Source: a virus. From it: DNA of 64,000 bases. The stretch spans positions 1-64,000 of the IMG/VR virus record IMGVR_UViG_3300036893_000049; one strand, written 5' to 3'. This document shows positions 47,983 through 57,243 of the stretch, piece by piece. Within the stretch, counting starts at the first letter, position 1. Each line of letters opens with the position of its first letter. The notes beneath the pieces were generated by a model that saw only the letters and a list, made by a program, of their open reading frames with translations, did not search any database and had not been told where the DNA came from. A program made the position numbers and the translations under genes.

Positions 47983-49403
47983 GCGAATCGACGCTTCCTA
48001 ATGTGATGACCCCACTGGGACTCCAGCCGCAGACGCCAGCGCAATTGAACAACCAAATTTATACGGTGGCCTTGTCGCTTTCTCCTGGCCTTACGGTCCT
48101 CCCAGGGACGCTGGTCGCGGATATGGGAGGCACGGCGACTGGCGCCGCTGTCGTGATGGAATATATGCGAGTCGATGTCGTCAATTCCATCTCGCCGCTA
48201 CTCGCGAACCCTTTCCTGCTCTACCAACTCGGAGCGGTTTACGGTGTGCAGCAGGGACAAGGCAGCAATGCTTCGGTTTACGTCGTCTTCACGGGATCGT
48301 CGGCCGGGTTTGTCATCCCAATCGGGTTCACCGTCTCGGACGGATCGAATAATTACACTATTCAGGACGGCGGCATCATCGGGTCGAGTTTGCAAAGCCC
48401 GCCGCTTTTCGCGCTCTGCACGAATTCAAATCAGTTCGCTATTCCCGCCGGATCGGTCACGACGATCAGAACGTCAGTCCCAGGCGGATATACGCTCAGT
48501 GTCACAAATCCCCTCGCGGGGACGCCACTGGAATCGCAACAGACGATCGCCAGTTTCCGGTCCCAGGTCGTACAGGCTGGCCTTGTCGCTTCGGTTGGAA
48601 CGCCCGCTTTTCTGAAGACATTGATTACCAACGTCTCAGGTGTGAATCCATTCCTGGTGTCGGTTGCCTCCGTCCCTGGTACGGGATGGAAAATCATTGT
48701 TGGCGGGTCCGGCGACCCTTATCAGATCGCGAACGCGATCCTACAGGGGGTGGGGTCCGTTGCCTTTTTAACGGGCTCGACCATCGGCGTGGCAAATTTC
48801 ACTGCCGCCGCGAATGGTGTCTGTACAACCACGATCAATCACGGTTATTCGACCGGACAGGCCGTTACGGTTGCTGGTGCCTCGCCGGGTGGATATAATC
48901 AGACCTACGCTTCAATTACGGTCGTGGACGAAAAAACGTTCCAGTCCAACGTAAATACGTCAGGGTATGGTGCATGGACGAGCGGGGGCGTCTGCACGCC
49001 GAACTTCCGAAATCAATCAGTTAGCATCAATGATTATCCTGACACCTATACAATTCCATTTGTTGTTCCGCCCTCCCAGACTGTTGCGATGTCGGTGTCA
49101 TGGAATACGATATCCGTCAATTTTGTCTCCGCGACGGCAGTTGCCTCTTTGGCGGGCGCGGCGCTGGCGAATTATGTGAACAGTCTACCTATTGGTGCGC
49201 CGTTGAATGTTGACGTGATGATCCAGATATTCCAGACCGCCGTTGTTTCGATCCTCCCGGCGGCGCTGATTTCCATCGTGACGTTCTCAGTGACCATCAA
49301 TGGCGTCGCGACCTCTCCCGCTGGCGGAACGGTTCTTGTGTACGGCGACCCTGAGTCCTTCTTCACAACGACCGCGGCTTCAATCGTGGTGACGCAGATA
49401 TGA
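47979..49403 (+). CDS. Baseplate protein J-like
   Basis: A 474-residue protein with ATGA overlap. Near residues 125-180 it has the J-like entry (TVSDGSNNYTIQDGGIIGSS... IPAGSVTTIRTSVPGGYTLS), GTPLESQQTIASFRSQVVQA and YVNSLPIGAPLNVDVMIQIF near the end. An Ig-like insertion (NHGYSTGQAVTVAGASPGGY, about 285-340) resembles those in the sheath protein. J-like proteins form the wedge that connects to fibres. Confidence 0.78.
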   Translation: MSESTLPNVMTPLGLQPQTPAQLNNQIYTVALSLSPGLTVLPGTLVADMGGTATGAAVVMEYMRVDVVNSISPLLANPFLLYQLGAVYGVQQGQGSNASVYVVFTGSSAGFVIPIGFTVSDGSNNYTIQDGGIIGSSLQSPPLFALCTNSNQFAIPAGSVTTIRTSVPGGYTLSVTNPLAGTPLESQQTIASFRSQVVQAGLVASVGTPAFLKTLITNVSGVNPFLVSVASVPGTGWKIIVGGSGDPYQIANAILQGVGSVAFLTGSTIGVANFTAAANGVCTTTINHGYSTGQAVTVAGASPGGYNQTYASITVVDEKTFQSNVNTSGYGAWTSGGVCTPNFRNQSVSINDYPDTYTIPFVVPPSQTVAMSVSWNTISVNFVSATAVASLAGAALANYVNSLPIGAPLNVDVMIQIFQTAVVSILPAALISIVTFSVTINGVATSPAGGTVLVYGDPESFFTTTAASIVVTQI

Positions 49404-50059
49404 GCGAGACACAATACGTCTCCCCCAACGCGGTTTATGATGGAGGCTTAACGTATGTGCCTGGAATACTTCCAGCATATGTTTATCAGGAATATGCTGA
49501 CGACGACAATATCCGAGCGTTTTTCACGTCATATAATAACCTGGCGACGCAATATCTCCTTTGGTTCAGTTCGCTCAACCTGCCGATCTATACCGGCGGC
49601 ATCATCGCGGGTGCGCTGCTTGATTGGGTCGCGCTCGGATTGTATGGGATCATCCGGCCATCGATCACGACGGGCTCTGTGTTTTATGAGGGTGCCACGA
49701 ACACTGTGCCGACAAACGTTGTCGCCACGAACAGCCAGCTTCAAAGTTCGACCGAAGCGTTGCAATCGACCTCGGACGATATCTTCCGCCGCGTTATCAC
49801 TTGGAATTTCTACAAAGGCGATGGATTCGTGTTCAATATGCAGTGGTTGAAACGGCGCGTATTCCGGTTCCTGAATGGTCCGAACGGTGTCTCTCCGGTT
49901 ATAGACCAGACCTATACCGTGAGTTGCACCGTAACAGGAAATACGTTCGCCGTTGTTGTCGCGACCGGAGATGCCGGGACAATCGCGTTACTCAATAATC
50001 TGATCGGTTCCGGCGCCTGCGCGATTCCGTTTCAATATGTAGTGACGGTGGCGACATGA
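49400..50059 (+). CDS. Baseplate/tail-fibre attachment protein, 219 aa
   Basis: ATG 49400 overlaps the J stop. DDDNIRAFFTSYNNLATQYL, IAGALLDWVALGLYGIIRPS and ITWNFYKGDGFVFNMQWLKR resemble gpI-type proteins that follow J in P2-like order. The last 70 residues are an added beta-rich module (VDQTYTVSCTVTGNTFAVVV). It probably links baseplate and fibre. Confidence 0.65.
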   Translation: MSETQYVSPNAVYDGGLTYVPGILPAYVYQEYADDDNIRAFFTSYNNLATQYLLWFSSLNLPIYTGGIIAGALLDWVALGLYGIIRPSITTGSVFYEGATNTVPTNVVATNSQLQSSTEALQSTSDDIFRRVITWNFYKGDGFVFNMQWLKRRVFRFLNGPNGVSPVIDQTYTVSCTVTGNTFAVVVATGDAGTIALLNNLIGSGACAIPFQYVVTVAT

Positions 50060-51249
50060 TACTCCTTTCCTCGAATGATGCTTCGACGACGCTCGGTGCC
50101 GGGATCAGTTCCAGTACAACCACCATTGTTCTGGCGCCGGGGGGCGGGGGTTTGTTCCCGTCGCCCGCCGCGAACGAATATTTCACACTCACGCTGAACG
50201 ATGCGGCGACGCGAGCGAATTATGAAATCTGCAACTGCACCGCGCGCACGGGCGATAGTCTGACGGTTACGCGCGGCGCGGAGGGCACGACGGCACGCTC
50301 ATGGCTCTTGGGCGACTTCGCTTACAACACGAATACCGCGAACAGTATCGGCACCGCGCGTGCCTATGCCGCTGGAAACACGCCAACGCTCCCGTTCACG
50401 ATTCCCGCCGCGCATCAGGGCGTTGTTCAGTATTGCGGCACCGCGGGCACGATCACGTTGCCAGCCGTTGCCGGGATTCAGGATGGGTTTCTTTGTGCGA
50501 TATGCTGCACGTCGAACGCGGCGACGATCACGGTCAATACGAATTCGGCGACGGTGGTTTTGCCATCTGGCAACGTAACCTCGACGTTTACCCTCACCGC
50601 GCTACAGCAGACTGTTACGCTACAATGGAATGCGGGGGCTTCGCTTTGGTATGGACTAAATAGCAGCGCGGCACCGCCGCCGCCGCCGGTGCCTGGAAGT
50701 TGGGTGATTACCGCAAGTACAACGTTTACCGTTCCCACAGGTGTCGGAACTCTTGAAATTGAATTGTGGGGCGGCGGTAGCGGCGGGGTTGGCGGAACAG
50801 GTGCGGCTGGCAGTGCGGGAGGTTACGCCTGGGGGGTGTACTCGGTGACACCCGGAACAGAATATACCGTATTGATCGGCGCGGGTGGCGCGGGCGTCAC
50901 AGGTGCCAGCGGTAGTTCCTCAGGTGCGGGAGGGGAAACGAGTTTTGGGGGAACGTTAATATACGCAACGGGGGGCCTGTCAGTTGGCCCATCCTCTCTT
51001 GGTATCCCTTCTGAGGGGGGTATGGGCTTTGGTGGGGATCTAAATTTGCCGGGCGGTAGCGGCGGCGATCTATGCAGCACCTTCTTTGTCGCGATTGGCG
51101 GCGCGGCACCCAGAGGCGCGGCGGGGGGGTTTGGTCAACCCGGCCAGACGGCGGGTTATGGTGCGGGAGGAGGCGCGGCTGCTAACCAAACGCTCTTAAT
51201 TGACTACGGGGGCAACGGCGGCGGGGGATTGGTCATCGTCAGATGGTGA
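50056..51249 (+). CDS. Tail fibre with glycine-rich receptor tip
   Basis: A 397-residue protein with ATGA overlap. The N-terminal 190 residues are a shaft-like region of beta repeats with Cys (CAICCTSNAATITVNTNSA). After PPPPPVPG (about 210) comes a strand-rich domain and then a polyglycine region (GGGSGGVGGTGAAGSAGGY..., ending GGNGGGGLVIVRW) as in T4-type gp38 and related adhesins. The tip would bind the host surface and vary between phages. Confidence 0.75.
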   Translation: MILLSSNDASTTLGAGISSSTTTIVLAPGGGGLFPSPAANEYFTLTLNDAATRANYEICNCTARTGDSLTVTRGAEGTTARSWLLGDFAYNTNTANSIGTARAYAAGNTPTLPFTIPAAHQGVVQYCGTAGTITLPAVAGIQDGFLCAICCTSNAATITVNTNSATVVLPSGNVTSTFTLTALQQTVTLQWNAGASLWYGLNSSAAPPPPPVPGSWVITASTTFTVPTGVGTLEIELWGGGSGGVGGTGAAGSAGGYAWGVYSVTPGTEYTVLIGAGGAGVTGASGSSSGAGGETSFGGTLIYATGGLSVGPSSLGIPSEGGMGFGGDLNLPGGSGGDLCSTFFVAIGGAAPRGAAGGFGQPGQTAGYGAGGGAAANQTLLIDYGGNGGGGLVIVRW

Positions 51250-51401
51250 GTGTGACCTTGGGAGCGTGCCAGGGAAGCCCCTCGACCGGTAGCACCATAA
51301 CGAGGCTCGTGGTGCTGCTCGGCGGCGCGGGCGGCGGCCCGACAACCGGCGGGACGGGCGCGGCTGGTTTCCTGACAATTATTGAGTATTGCACCTCATG
51401 A
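51243..51401 (+). CDS. Short Gly-rich protein, possibly a fibre-tip remnant
   Basis: ATG 51243 (or GTG 51246, overlapping the fibre stop) opens 52 codons ending GGAGGGPTTGGTGAAGFLTI plus IEYCTS, similar in composition and end to the fibre tip just upstream. It may be a small coupled gene or the 3' end of a second adhesin whose rest was lost. Contains one copy of the 12-mer GGGAGCGTGCCA. Confidence 0.45.
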   Translation: MVSVTLGACQGSPSTGSTITRLVVLLGGAGGGPTTGGTGAAGFLTIIEYCTS

Positions 51402-52111
51402 CGCCCTACGTCTGCACCGCGATTCCTGGCAATCCCTTATGGTTTCCCGCGCGCGGCAACGATGCGTCTCTCGACTATTCGCTCAACATCGCATCGGCGT
51501 TGGATGCCGGGACCGACTTCCCCGCCTCGGCGACGTTCGCGATAGCCCCGTCCGGTGCCGGGGAAGCGGTCGCCAGCAGCCTCACATACAGCGGCGGAGG
51601 CGGAATACCGGTCTTCACCGTCACGCTGTCAGGGGGCGTTCAGGGCCGCATCTACACATGGCAGTTGGTCGTGACGTGCTTTAACGGGTTAATTTATGAA
51701 TTTATCGGCTACCAGGGCGTGATCCCAGGTCTGCCGGGATATCCGGTTCCGGTCGCGCCATCGCCAGGATTTGGAACGCCGATCACGTGGACAGCGGGGA
51801 CAACCATGCAAGAGGTCGTCACGGGATTGATCGGGACTGGAACGAATCAGGCCACGGCCACGCTGCTGTATGGATTCACGAGCATAATTTCCTCGGCTCC
51901 ATCTGGCACCGGGTTCATTCTGCCTGGATATATTCAGGAGGGGACAATTATTGTCCAGGACATGGACCTTACGCACAACGCGACGATTTATCCTCCCGTG
52001 GGGGCTCATATCAACAACCTCGCGGTCAATGTTCCGTTCACCGTTGGCTCAAACGGTGGCCGGATCAGTTTTTCCACCAACGCACCGGCAACGCAATGGT
52101 ATGCAGGATGA
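51398..52111 (+). CDS. Fibre-region structural protein, 237 aa
   Basis: ATG 51398 overlaps the previous stop. PGNPLWFPARGNDASLDYSL, TFAIAPSGAGEAVASSLTYS and YTWQLVVTCFNGLIYEFIGY form an Ig-like domain; TTMQEVVTGLIGTGTNQATA suits a fibre. It ends in the small strand motif NAPATQWYAG. No signal peptide, unlike the next three proteins. Confidence 0.62.
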   Translation: MTPYVCTAIPGNPLWFPARGNDASLDYSLNIASALDAGTDFPASATFAIAPSGAGEAVASSLTYSGGGGIPVFTVTLSGGVQGRIYTWQLVVTCFNGLIYEFIGYQGVIPGLPGYPVPVAPSPGFGTPITWTAGTTMQEVVTGLIGTGTNQATATLLYGFTSIISSAPSGTGFILPGYIQEGTIIVQDMDLTHNATIYPPVGAHINNLAVNVPFTVGSNGGRISFSTNAPATQWYAG

Positions 52112-53469
52112 TGAAATATATCTGGGGGCTTCTGGCCGGGATTTTTATTGGTGCCGCCGTAGTGGCGCAAACGCCACTTAGCGGCCCGCTGCTTATTCAA
52201 AAGAATTTCAGCGAGATCGCGACAAACGGAACGCAGGCGGCAGCGATTGCTAATCTCGGGCTCGCGCCGATTTCTCCTGGCACCGGGACTGGCAATCTTT
52301 TGATTGGCGCGACAGGAAATACCGGACTGTCGGCATCATACAACATCTTTGGCGGCTACAGGACCGGCGTAAATGTCACGACATGCACAACCGGCCTTCC
52401 GCCGGGGTTCGATGTCGCGCTTGGGTATAACGACCTTCCCAACGATGCCGGGTGTGAAAATATCGCGGTGGGCGGCCAGATTTTAGGGGCCAATATCGGC
52501 GGGCATAATAACGGCGGCCTCGGGGAGGATGTTCTTGGCGGTGTCACGTCAGGGGTTGGAATTTGGGGTTTTGGTCATGGCGTCGGTGGTCAGGACGGCA
52601 CGTATGCGATCACCGGAGCCATGGACCTTTGGATGCTGGAAGGGGCCTGCGGTTATTGCAGCGGCGCGATATCGGATACAATCTATATAGGCCGGTACGC
52701 CGGAGCAGGGGCACCGGCAAATCACAACACGGCAAGCGGAAACATCGGCATAGGAAGTCTTTCGCTGGAGAATGTTTCAACGGGAACCGGTGAAGTCGCC
52801 GTGGGTGCCGGGACATTGACAGGCTCGTCGTCCGCGCCATTGACAGGTACTAATAATACCGCGATCGGAAACGGCGCTGGAAATGCGGTCCAGGGATCGG
52901 GGAACGCTAATACAATGATAGGAGATCAGGTTTTTTCTCAGTTGACAACAGGACAACAAAACGCGGGGCTCGGAGCCTTCGTTGGTTTTAATTGCATAAC
53001 CTGTATTTCCGACATTCTGATCGGGTACAATACGGCATCTTCGATCCTGACCAGCGGGTCCGGCAATATCATGATCTGTAACAACTGCGATGTTCCAGCG
53101 TCAAATACGAGCAACTGGCTCAACATTGGGAACGCCGTCATGGCGGTTTTGAGTCCGCCGACAGTTGCATCTGGGTTCGGAACAAGCCCCAGCATCCCGA
53201 AGGGCGCCAGCACGCGCGCGTTCACGGTCAATGTCGGATCGGGTGGAAGTGCCACGACTGGCGTTTTGAATATGTCGCAAGCCATGCCAAACGGTTATAT
53301 CTGCAAGGCGACCGATATCACCCACGCCGGTTCGTTCGTCACCGAGGCCGTTCCAGACGGGAGTAATCCGACGTTTGAAATTGACTTGTTGAACTACAGC
53401 CGGACAACGGGGCTCGCCATTGCCTGGACGGCAAACGATGTGATCACGGTAATGTGTGAGGGGTATTGA
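52108..53469 (+). CDS. Fibre-region protein with Sec signal peptide, 453 aa
   Basis: ATG 52108 overlaps the previous stop. MMKYIWGLLAGIFIGAAVVA followed by QT is a typical Sec signal peptide. The body is a beta-solenoid-like Gly/Asn/Thr-rich region (NTASGNIGIGSLSLENVSTG..., GTNNTAIGNGAGNAV) with repeated [AG]xGxGAG turns, like trimeric adhesin or head-domain repeats, and several Cys pairs. A C-terminal strand domain follows. A signal peptide on a phage structural protein is odd; see findings. Confidence 0.65.
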   Translation: MMKYIWGLLAGIFIGAAVVAQTPLSGPLLIQKNFSEIATNGTQAAAIANLGLAPISPGTGTGNLLIGATGNTGLSASYNIFGGYRTGVNVTTCTTGLPPGFDVALGYNDLPNDAGCENIAVGGQILGANIGGHNNGGLGEDVLGGVTSGVGIWGFGHGVGGQDGTYAITGAMDLWMLEGACGYCSGAISDTIYIGRYAGAGAPANHNTASGNIGIGSLSLENVSTGTGEVAVGAGTLTGSSSAPLTGTNNTAIGNGAGNAVQGSGNANTMIGDQVFSQLTTGQQNAGLGAFVGFNCITCISDILIGYNTASSILTSGSGNIMICNNCDVPASNTSNWLNIGNAVMAVLSPPTVASGFGTSPSIPKGASTRAFTVNVGSGGSATTGVLNMSQAMPNGYICKATDITHAGSFVTEAVPDGSNPTFEIDLLNYSRTTGLAIAWTANDVITVMCEGY

Positions 53470-53470
53470 A

Positions 53471-53590
53471 ATGGTTGGCCTGAGGACGGCATCTGCTCAA
53501 CGCATGAATCGCGGTGCGAATGTATCATCACAAGATCGAGCGGTTTCTGTTCAGCCTTCGAACCGAACCGCGTCGTCAGGCCCTCAGTAG
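53471..53590 (+). CDS. Possible 39-aa peptide
   Basis: ATG 53471 is one base after the previous stop and opens 39 codons (MVGLRTASAQRMNRGANVSS...). It is Ser/Arg/Gln-rich and lacks a ribosome site. The next gene's AGGAG site lies at its end. It may be non-functional spacer. Confidence 0.25.
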   Translation: MVGLRTASAQRMNRGANVSSQDRAVSVQPSNRTASSGPQ

Positions 53591-53600
53591 GAGCGTTCGT

Positions 53601-53993
53601 ATGCGTAAAGGAATTATTTTTGCCGCGGGTCTGATGTGGACCGGATCGGTATTGGCGCAAGGCGTTCCAGGCGCTTATACCGGAAACGGATCGTTGTCGG
53701 TCACCACGACGCCCGCGCTCGTCAACACGATGACCGTGAATTCAACGGGTAAACCGCTCCCCGCGAATTTGAACAATGTCACGGTGTCCAATCCCGGTGG
53801 CGGAACGGTCGCGGTTTGTCCATCTGCCGGATCGGCGTCATGCACATGCTCGCAAAATGGCGTCGCGAACACCAACGGTCTGACGATCGGCGGCGGTCTG
53901 GGGGCATGGAGTTATGTGCTTCAAGGGGTCGCGTCCAATCTTCCAAAGATTGTCGCGTGTTCCGTGACTACCGTCGTGGAGTTTCAGTGGTGA
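53601..53993 (+). CDS. Small exported protein with Sec signal peptide, 130 aa
   Basis: Start ATG 53601 follows AGGAG. MRKGIIFAAGLMWTGSVLAQ is a signal peptide with an AQ cleavage site. The mature part (about 110 residues) is Thr/Asn/Gly-rich with CPSAGSASCTCSQN, suggesting a small disulfide-bonded beta domain. Its role is unknown; periplasmic or virion-surface location is inferred. Confidence 0.6.
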   Translation: MRKGIIFAAGLMWTGSVLAQGVPGAYTGNGSLSVTTTPALVNTMTVNSTGKPLPANLNNVTVSNPGGGTVAVCPSAGSASCTCSQNGVANTNGLTIGGGLGAWSYVLQGVASNLPKIVACSVTTVVEFQW

Positions 53994-56692
53994 TGAAATA
54001 TGCTCTCGCTGCTCTGTTCGTTCTGATCGCCGGAACGGCCCAGGCGCAAATGGGTGCCGCGCCTGGTCCGCGCCCGCCGCAGGGTGGTGCGCCGGGAACG
54101 CTGGCTTGTTCTCTCGCCAATCCATCGCAATGTCCCGCCGCCGGTTCGCCAGGACAGATACAGGTCAACATCGCTGGCGTGCTGGGCGCTTATTCAGGAC
54201 TGACTTATAACGGCACGACATTGACGCTGCCCAGCGGTTCAACGTTTACATCGTCGGGCCAAACGCTCGCGGGCAGCACGACCGCGACTGGCCCATTCTA
54301 CACCGCCGCCGGTTGGCCCCTCCCTCCCTCCAATCTCCGCTCCCCAACCTCCTACGACGCCGCCCAATACGTATCCGGCCTCGCTTATTGGCTCGATCCG
54401 ATCAGCGGGACGATCATGCTCAACAATGGCACTCAGGCCGCCGGGGGCGCGTTTTGGGAACCTCGCGCCGTCGTAAGCGGTGCGGTCTACGATTTTACCG
54501 CGGCGAAGGTTGGCGATCTTCCTAACGCGATACATTGCGCCGGTCCTCGCGTCCTTAGCACCAGATATTGGAGCGGCGCGCTCAGCGGGGGTCCGGCCGG
54601 GCCGACAACTGCCTATATTCGTGAGTTGATCCGTGCCAGCGATGGCACGACCCTTCTCACGACCTCAATCGACGGGTCGAAAGAATACACGGCGGCGATT
54701 GACTCGTTCGGCGGGACCGTCGCGCAGGACTGGGTCGCCGAGATCGTCCGGTTTGGTCAATGTGGGCCGACCACATACACGGATTACAATGAGACGGAAT
54801 GGGAAGTTCCCCTTACGACCGCCTCGACCAGCACAACCGGAAATCCTCTGGTTTTCACGGTGCCGACCGCGACCGCGAGCGGTTCCGCTGCCAGTGCGAC
54901 GCTTACCGCCGTCTCATCTTTTCCGGCGTGGTTGCCTGTTTCAAACTCATCGGTTTTTGATGCGGTGAATGGTCCCGGAGGATTGAACCTCGCGACGATT
55001 ACAGGCACCAACCTTTCGGCCAGTGGCACATGGTCGATCAGCGGGACGACGCTAACCACTCCAAGTGCTACGGGAACCATTCAGATCGGCCAACAGCTTT
55101 CGTCAACGGCTGTCGCCAGTGGAAATAAAGTTGTCGTCGCCGGGACCATTATCACGGGCGGCAGCGGAACCAGTTGGACGGTTTCCATTTCTCAGACCGT
55201 TCCAAGTTCGCCCATGCTGGCCGCTACTCGGATCACCAATTACAGCACCGTGGCCTCGACGCTGACGGTCTCGCCCAATCCGTCAGGAACGATCACGGCG
55301 GGGACGATATCCTACCAGCTTCCCGTCGCGCCGGGGATGGACATTTACGCTGCGGGGACGCTGTTTTGCGAGGGGTTCCATGTCACTTACGTTTCGGGCG
55401 GGAACGTAGGACAGGCGAACTACGACCTCGAAACATCTTGCTATCTGGCGTCGGGGAGCAACGTCCTCATCGGGACCGGTGCGCTGGTCACTCCGCAGGC
55501 TATGGTCGGCAATCAACGCGCGTCCTGGTTCGACGAAGTGAACGATAACCGGGCGGTAGCGAGTGGGTATGCCGCTGGCGCGCTCCAACACGCCGACTTG
55601 TCGCCCAACACAACCGTCGCCGCTACCAACAATATGACAGTCCTCATGGAGGTCGGCACCCGGAACGTCGGGCAGATATTCGATGGGTTTAGTCTGCTGT
55701 CATCTGGCCTCAATTCCAACGCTCTTGCGTTCTCTACAGGAGGCAATGGATACTCGGCTTTCCTCTACCCGCAACCCGGCCTTGGCGCATGGACCAGCGC
55801 GTTCGTTCACCGTGCGCCAGGACACCAGGGAGGATCGCTGATCTGGTTCAACGCAGCCTATGCGAACTCGACAACAGGCAATATGACCGGCGGCATAGAC
55901 GGCCTCGCGGTTGTTCCGGCGAACTATCAGGATGGGAACACGTCGCTCGCGGGTGGCTCGATGTGCGGAAATTTGGGCTTGCAATCGCAAACACCTCTGG
56001 CTTACGGGAATTGCTTATTGGGTGCCGATGTTATTTTCAGCCCGGCGGTGCCACCGGCTTTGCTTCCCCTCGCCAAAGCGGCGATGTATCGCGACAGCGG
56101 CATCATCCCTCAGTATGACGTGAGCATTCTCTTATACGACGGGTTCGCAGGCATAACGGGTATCAGTCAGACTTTTGCTGACCAACTTGAGGCCAAACAC
56201 CCCAACTGGCACATCAACAATATATCGCCCCTTAGCTCCATGTGCAGCCAGGTGACGCATTTTGCCAATTTGGCCACGGCACAGATTGACCCGGCCGCGG
56301 TAAATATCATCATCACGGGGATCAACCCGAACGATGCGTCAACGTCACTGGACCCGACGGTTCAGGAAGCCTGTATCGCTACTTTTATCACGGATGCGGT
56401 GGCGGCGGGGTTTGCAAAACCGTTCATCGTAGTCTGGAACTATAACTCCGGCTCGTGGAATGGGACGACCCTCACCTATAATAATGCGCTGATCGCATGG
56501 GGAAACAGCGGCGCCATCGAGACCCTTGGCGGCATTCATATCGACACGACGGCGTGCGCCGTATCCTACACGCCGAACTCTATTTGGTCGCAGGATGGGT
56601 ACTCGCAGATGCCGCACTGGCACGCTTGCGCCGCGACGATTATTGAAAAGCAGATCATGGATAACCTGCCCGTAGCGTTGAAGGGATATTGA
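53993..56692 (+). CDS. Large exported fibre-like protein with SGNH-like C terminus, 899 aa
   Basis: ATG 53993 overlaps the previous stop (TGATG). MMKYALAALFVLIAGTAQAQ is a signal peptide cleaved after AQA. Residues about 40-95 are a Gly/Ser/Thr-rich linker. A large beta-rich part contains YVSGLAYWLDPISGTIMLNN and YSAFLYPQPGLGAWTSAFVH. The C-terminal 190 residues resemble an SGNH/GDSL hydrolase with changed block I (SILLYDGFAG), a GxND-like IITGINPND and a final D-x-x-H-like stretch (DGYSQMPHWH). It may be a tailspike-like esterase acting on surface glycans. Function inferred. Confidence 0.65.
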   Translation: MKYALAALFVLIAGTAQAQMGAAPGPRPPQGGAPGTLACSLANPSQCPAAGSPGQIQVNIAGVLGAYSGLTYNGTTLTLPSGSTFTSSGQTLAGSTTATGPFYTAAGWPLPPSNLRSPTSYDAAQYVSGLAYWLDPISGTIMLNNGTQAAGGAFWEPRAVVSGAVYDFTAAKVGDLPNAIHCAGPRVLSTRYWSGALSGGPAGPTTAYIRELIRASDGTTLLTTSIDGSKEYTAAIDSFGGTVAQDWVAEIVRFGQCGPTTYTDYNETEWEVPLTTASTSTTGNPLVFTVPTATASGSAASATLTAVSSFPAWLPVSNSSVFDAVNGPGGLNLATITGTNLSASGTWSISGTTLTTPSATGTIQIGQQLSSTAVASGNKVVVAGTIITGGSGTSWTVSISQTVPSSPMLAATRITNYSTVASTLTVSPNPSGTITAGTISYQLPVAPGMDIYAAGTLFCEGFHVTYVSGGNVGQANYDLETSCYLASGSNVLIGTGALVTPQAMVGNQRASWFDEVNDNRAVASGYAAGALQHADLSPNTTVAATNNMTVLMEVGTRNVGQIFDGFSLLSSGLNSNALAFSTGGNGYSAFLYPQPGLGAWTSAFVHRAPGHQGGSLIWFNAAYANSTTGNMTGGIDGLAVVPANYQDGNTSLAGGSMCGNLGLQSQTPLAYGNCLLGADVIFSPAVPPALLPLAKAAMYRDSGIIPQYDVSILLYDGFAGITGISQTFADQLEAKHPNWHINNISPLSSMCSQVTHFANLATAQIDPAAVNIIITGINPNDASTSLDPTVQEACIATFITDAVAAGFAKPFIVVWNYNSGSWNGTTLTYNNALIAWGNSGAIETLGGIHIDTTACAVSYTPNSIWSQDGYSQMPHWHACAATIIEKQIMDNLPVALKGY

Positions 56693-56724
56693 CATGCGCT
56701 GGCCCGCGACCGTGAAAGCGGGCA

Positions 56725-57081
56725 GTGTCCGGGGATGACGATCTCATCGGCCCTGAGTTTCCGCACGCCCCCGCCAACGACCGGTCGTTGCGCTCGCAAA
56801 CCGACGCAAATTCTCATAAAAAAGACGTTAATCGCGCGTCAATGGAGGACGATACATCAATTACGAGGCGTTCCGAGGATGAATCCGACCGGGCCTGGCT
56901 TCATGCACAGCGTGTCTCCGCTCTGGCGCATGCGGCGCGCAAGGCCAGCCGTTGGCGTGCGGTTAAACGGTTCGCGACCGCCGTTGGACTCGCCGCCACA
57001 ACCGGAATGCCATGGACGGCATGGTTGACATGGATATGGGATCATCTCCGTCCAATCATTCACGCGGCTACTGGCCCATGA
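56725..57081 (+). CDS. Membrane protein, 118 aa, possible lysis gene
   Basis: GTG 56725 (or ATG 56840 for a 79-residue form). The N-terminal half is acidic and polar, the end has a membrane segment (FATAVGLAATTGMPWTAWLT). Follows the fibre genes, the usual place of lysis genes, and overlaps the next ATG. The topology of one C-terminal helix fits an accessory holin or antiholin but is not diagnostic. Confidence 0.5.
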   Translation: MSGDDDLIGPEFPHAPANDRSLRSQTDANSHKKDVNRASMEDDTSITRRSEDESDRAWLHAQRVSALAHAARKASRWRAVKRFATAVGLAATTGMPWTAWLTWIWDHLRPIIHAATGP

Positions 57082-57242
57082 AATTGTTCGATTCCTGGTG
57101 TTCGATGTCCGACCGGCATCCGGTCAGATGTTCGATTTTACAGTTCGGTGGCGTCTCGTGCGTGTTCGTGGCGGTCTGTCTCTGGGCGGGGTCGGAGAAT
57201 GCGCTGTTGACGCTGTGGCGGATGGTACGGGGATGGTGGTAA
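57078..57242 (+). CDS. Small Cys-containing membrane protein, 54 aa
   Basis: ATG 57078 overlaps the previous stop. MKLFDSWCSMSDRHPVRCSI then LQFGGVSCVFVAVCLWAGSE contains one membrane helix and four Cys. Could be a holin or spanin-like component; none of the standard signatures is present. Confidence 0.5.
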   Translation: MKLFDSWCSMSDRHPVRCSILQFGGVSCVFVAVCLWAGSENALLTLWRMVRGWW

Positions 57243-57243
57243 C

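Noticed and set aside
53816-53992. Longer start for the 899-aa protein
   Set aside because: It would overlap the preceding signal-peptide gene out of frame and would bury the signal peptide that starts exactly at ATG 53993.
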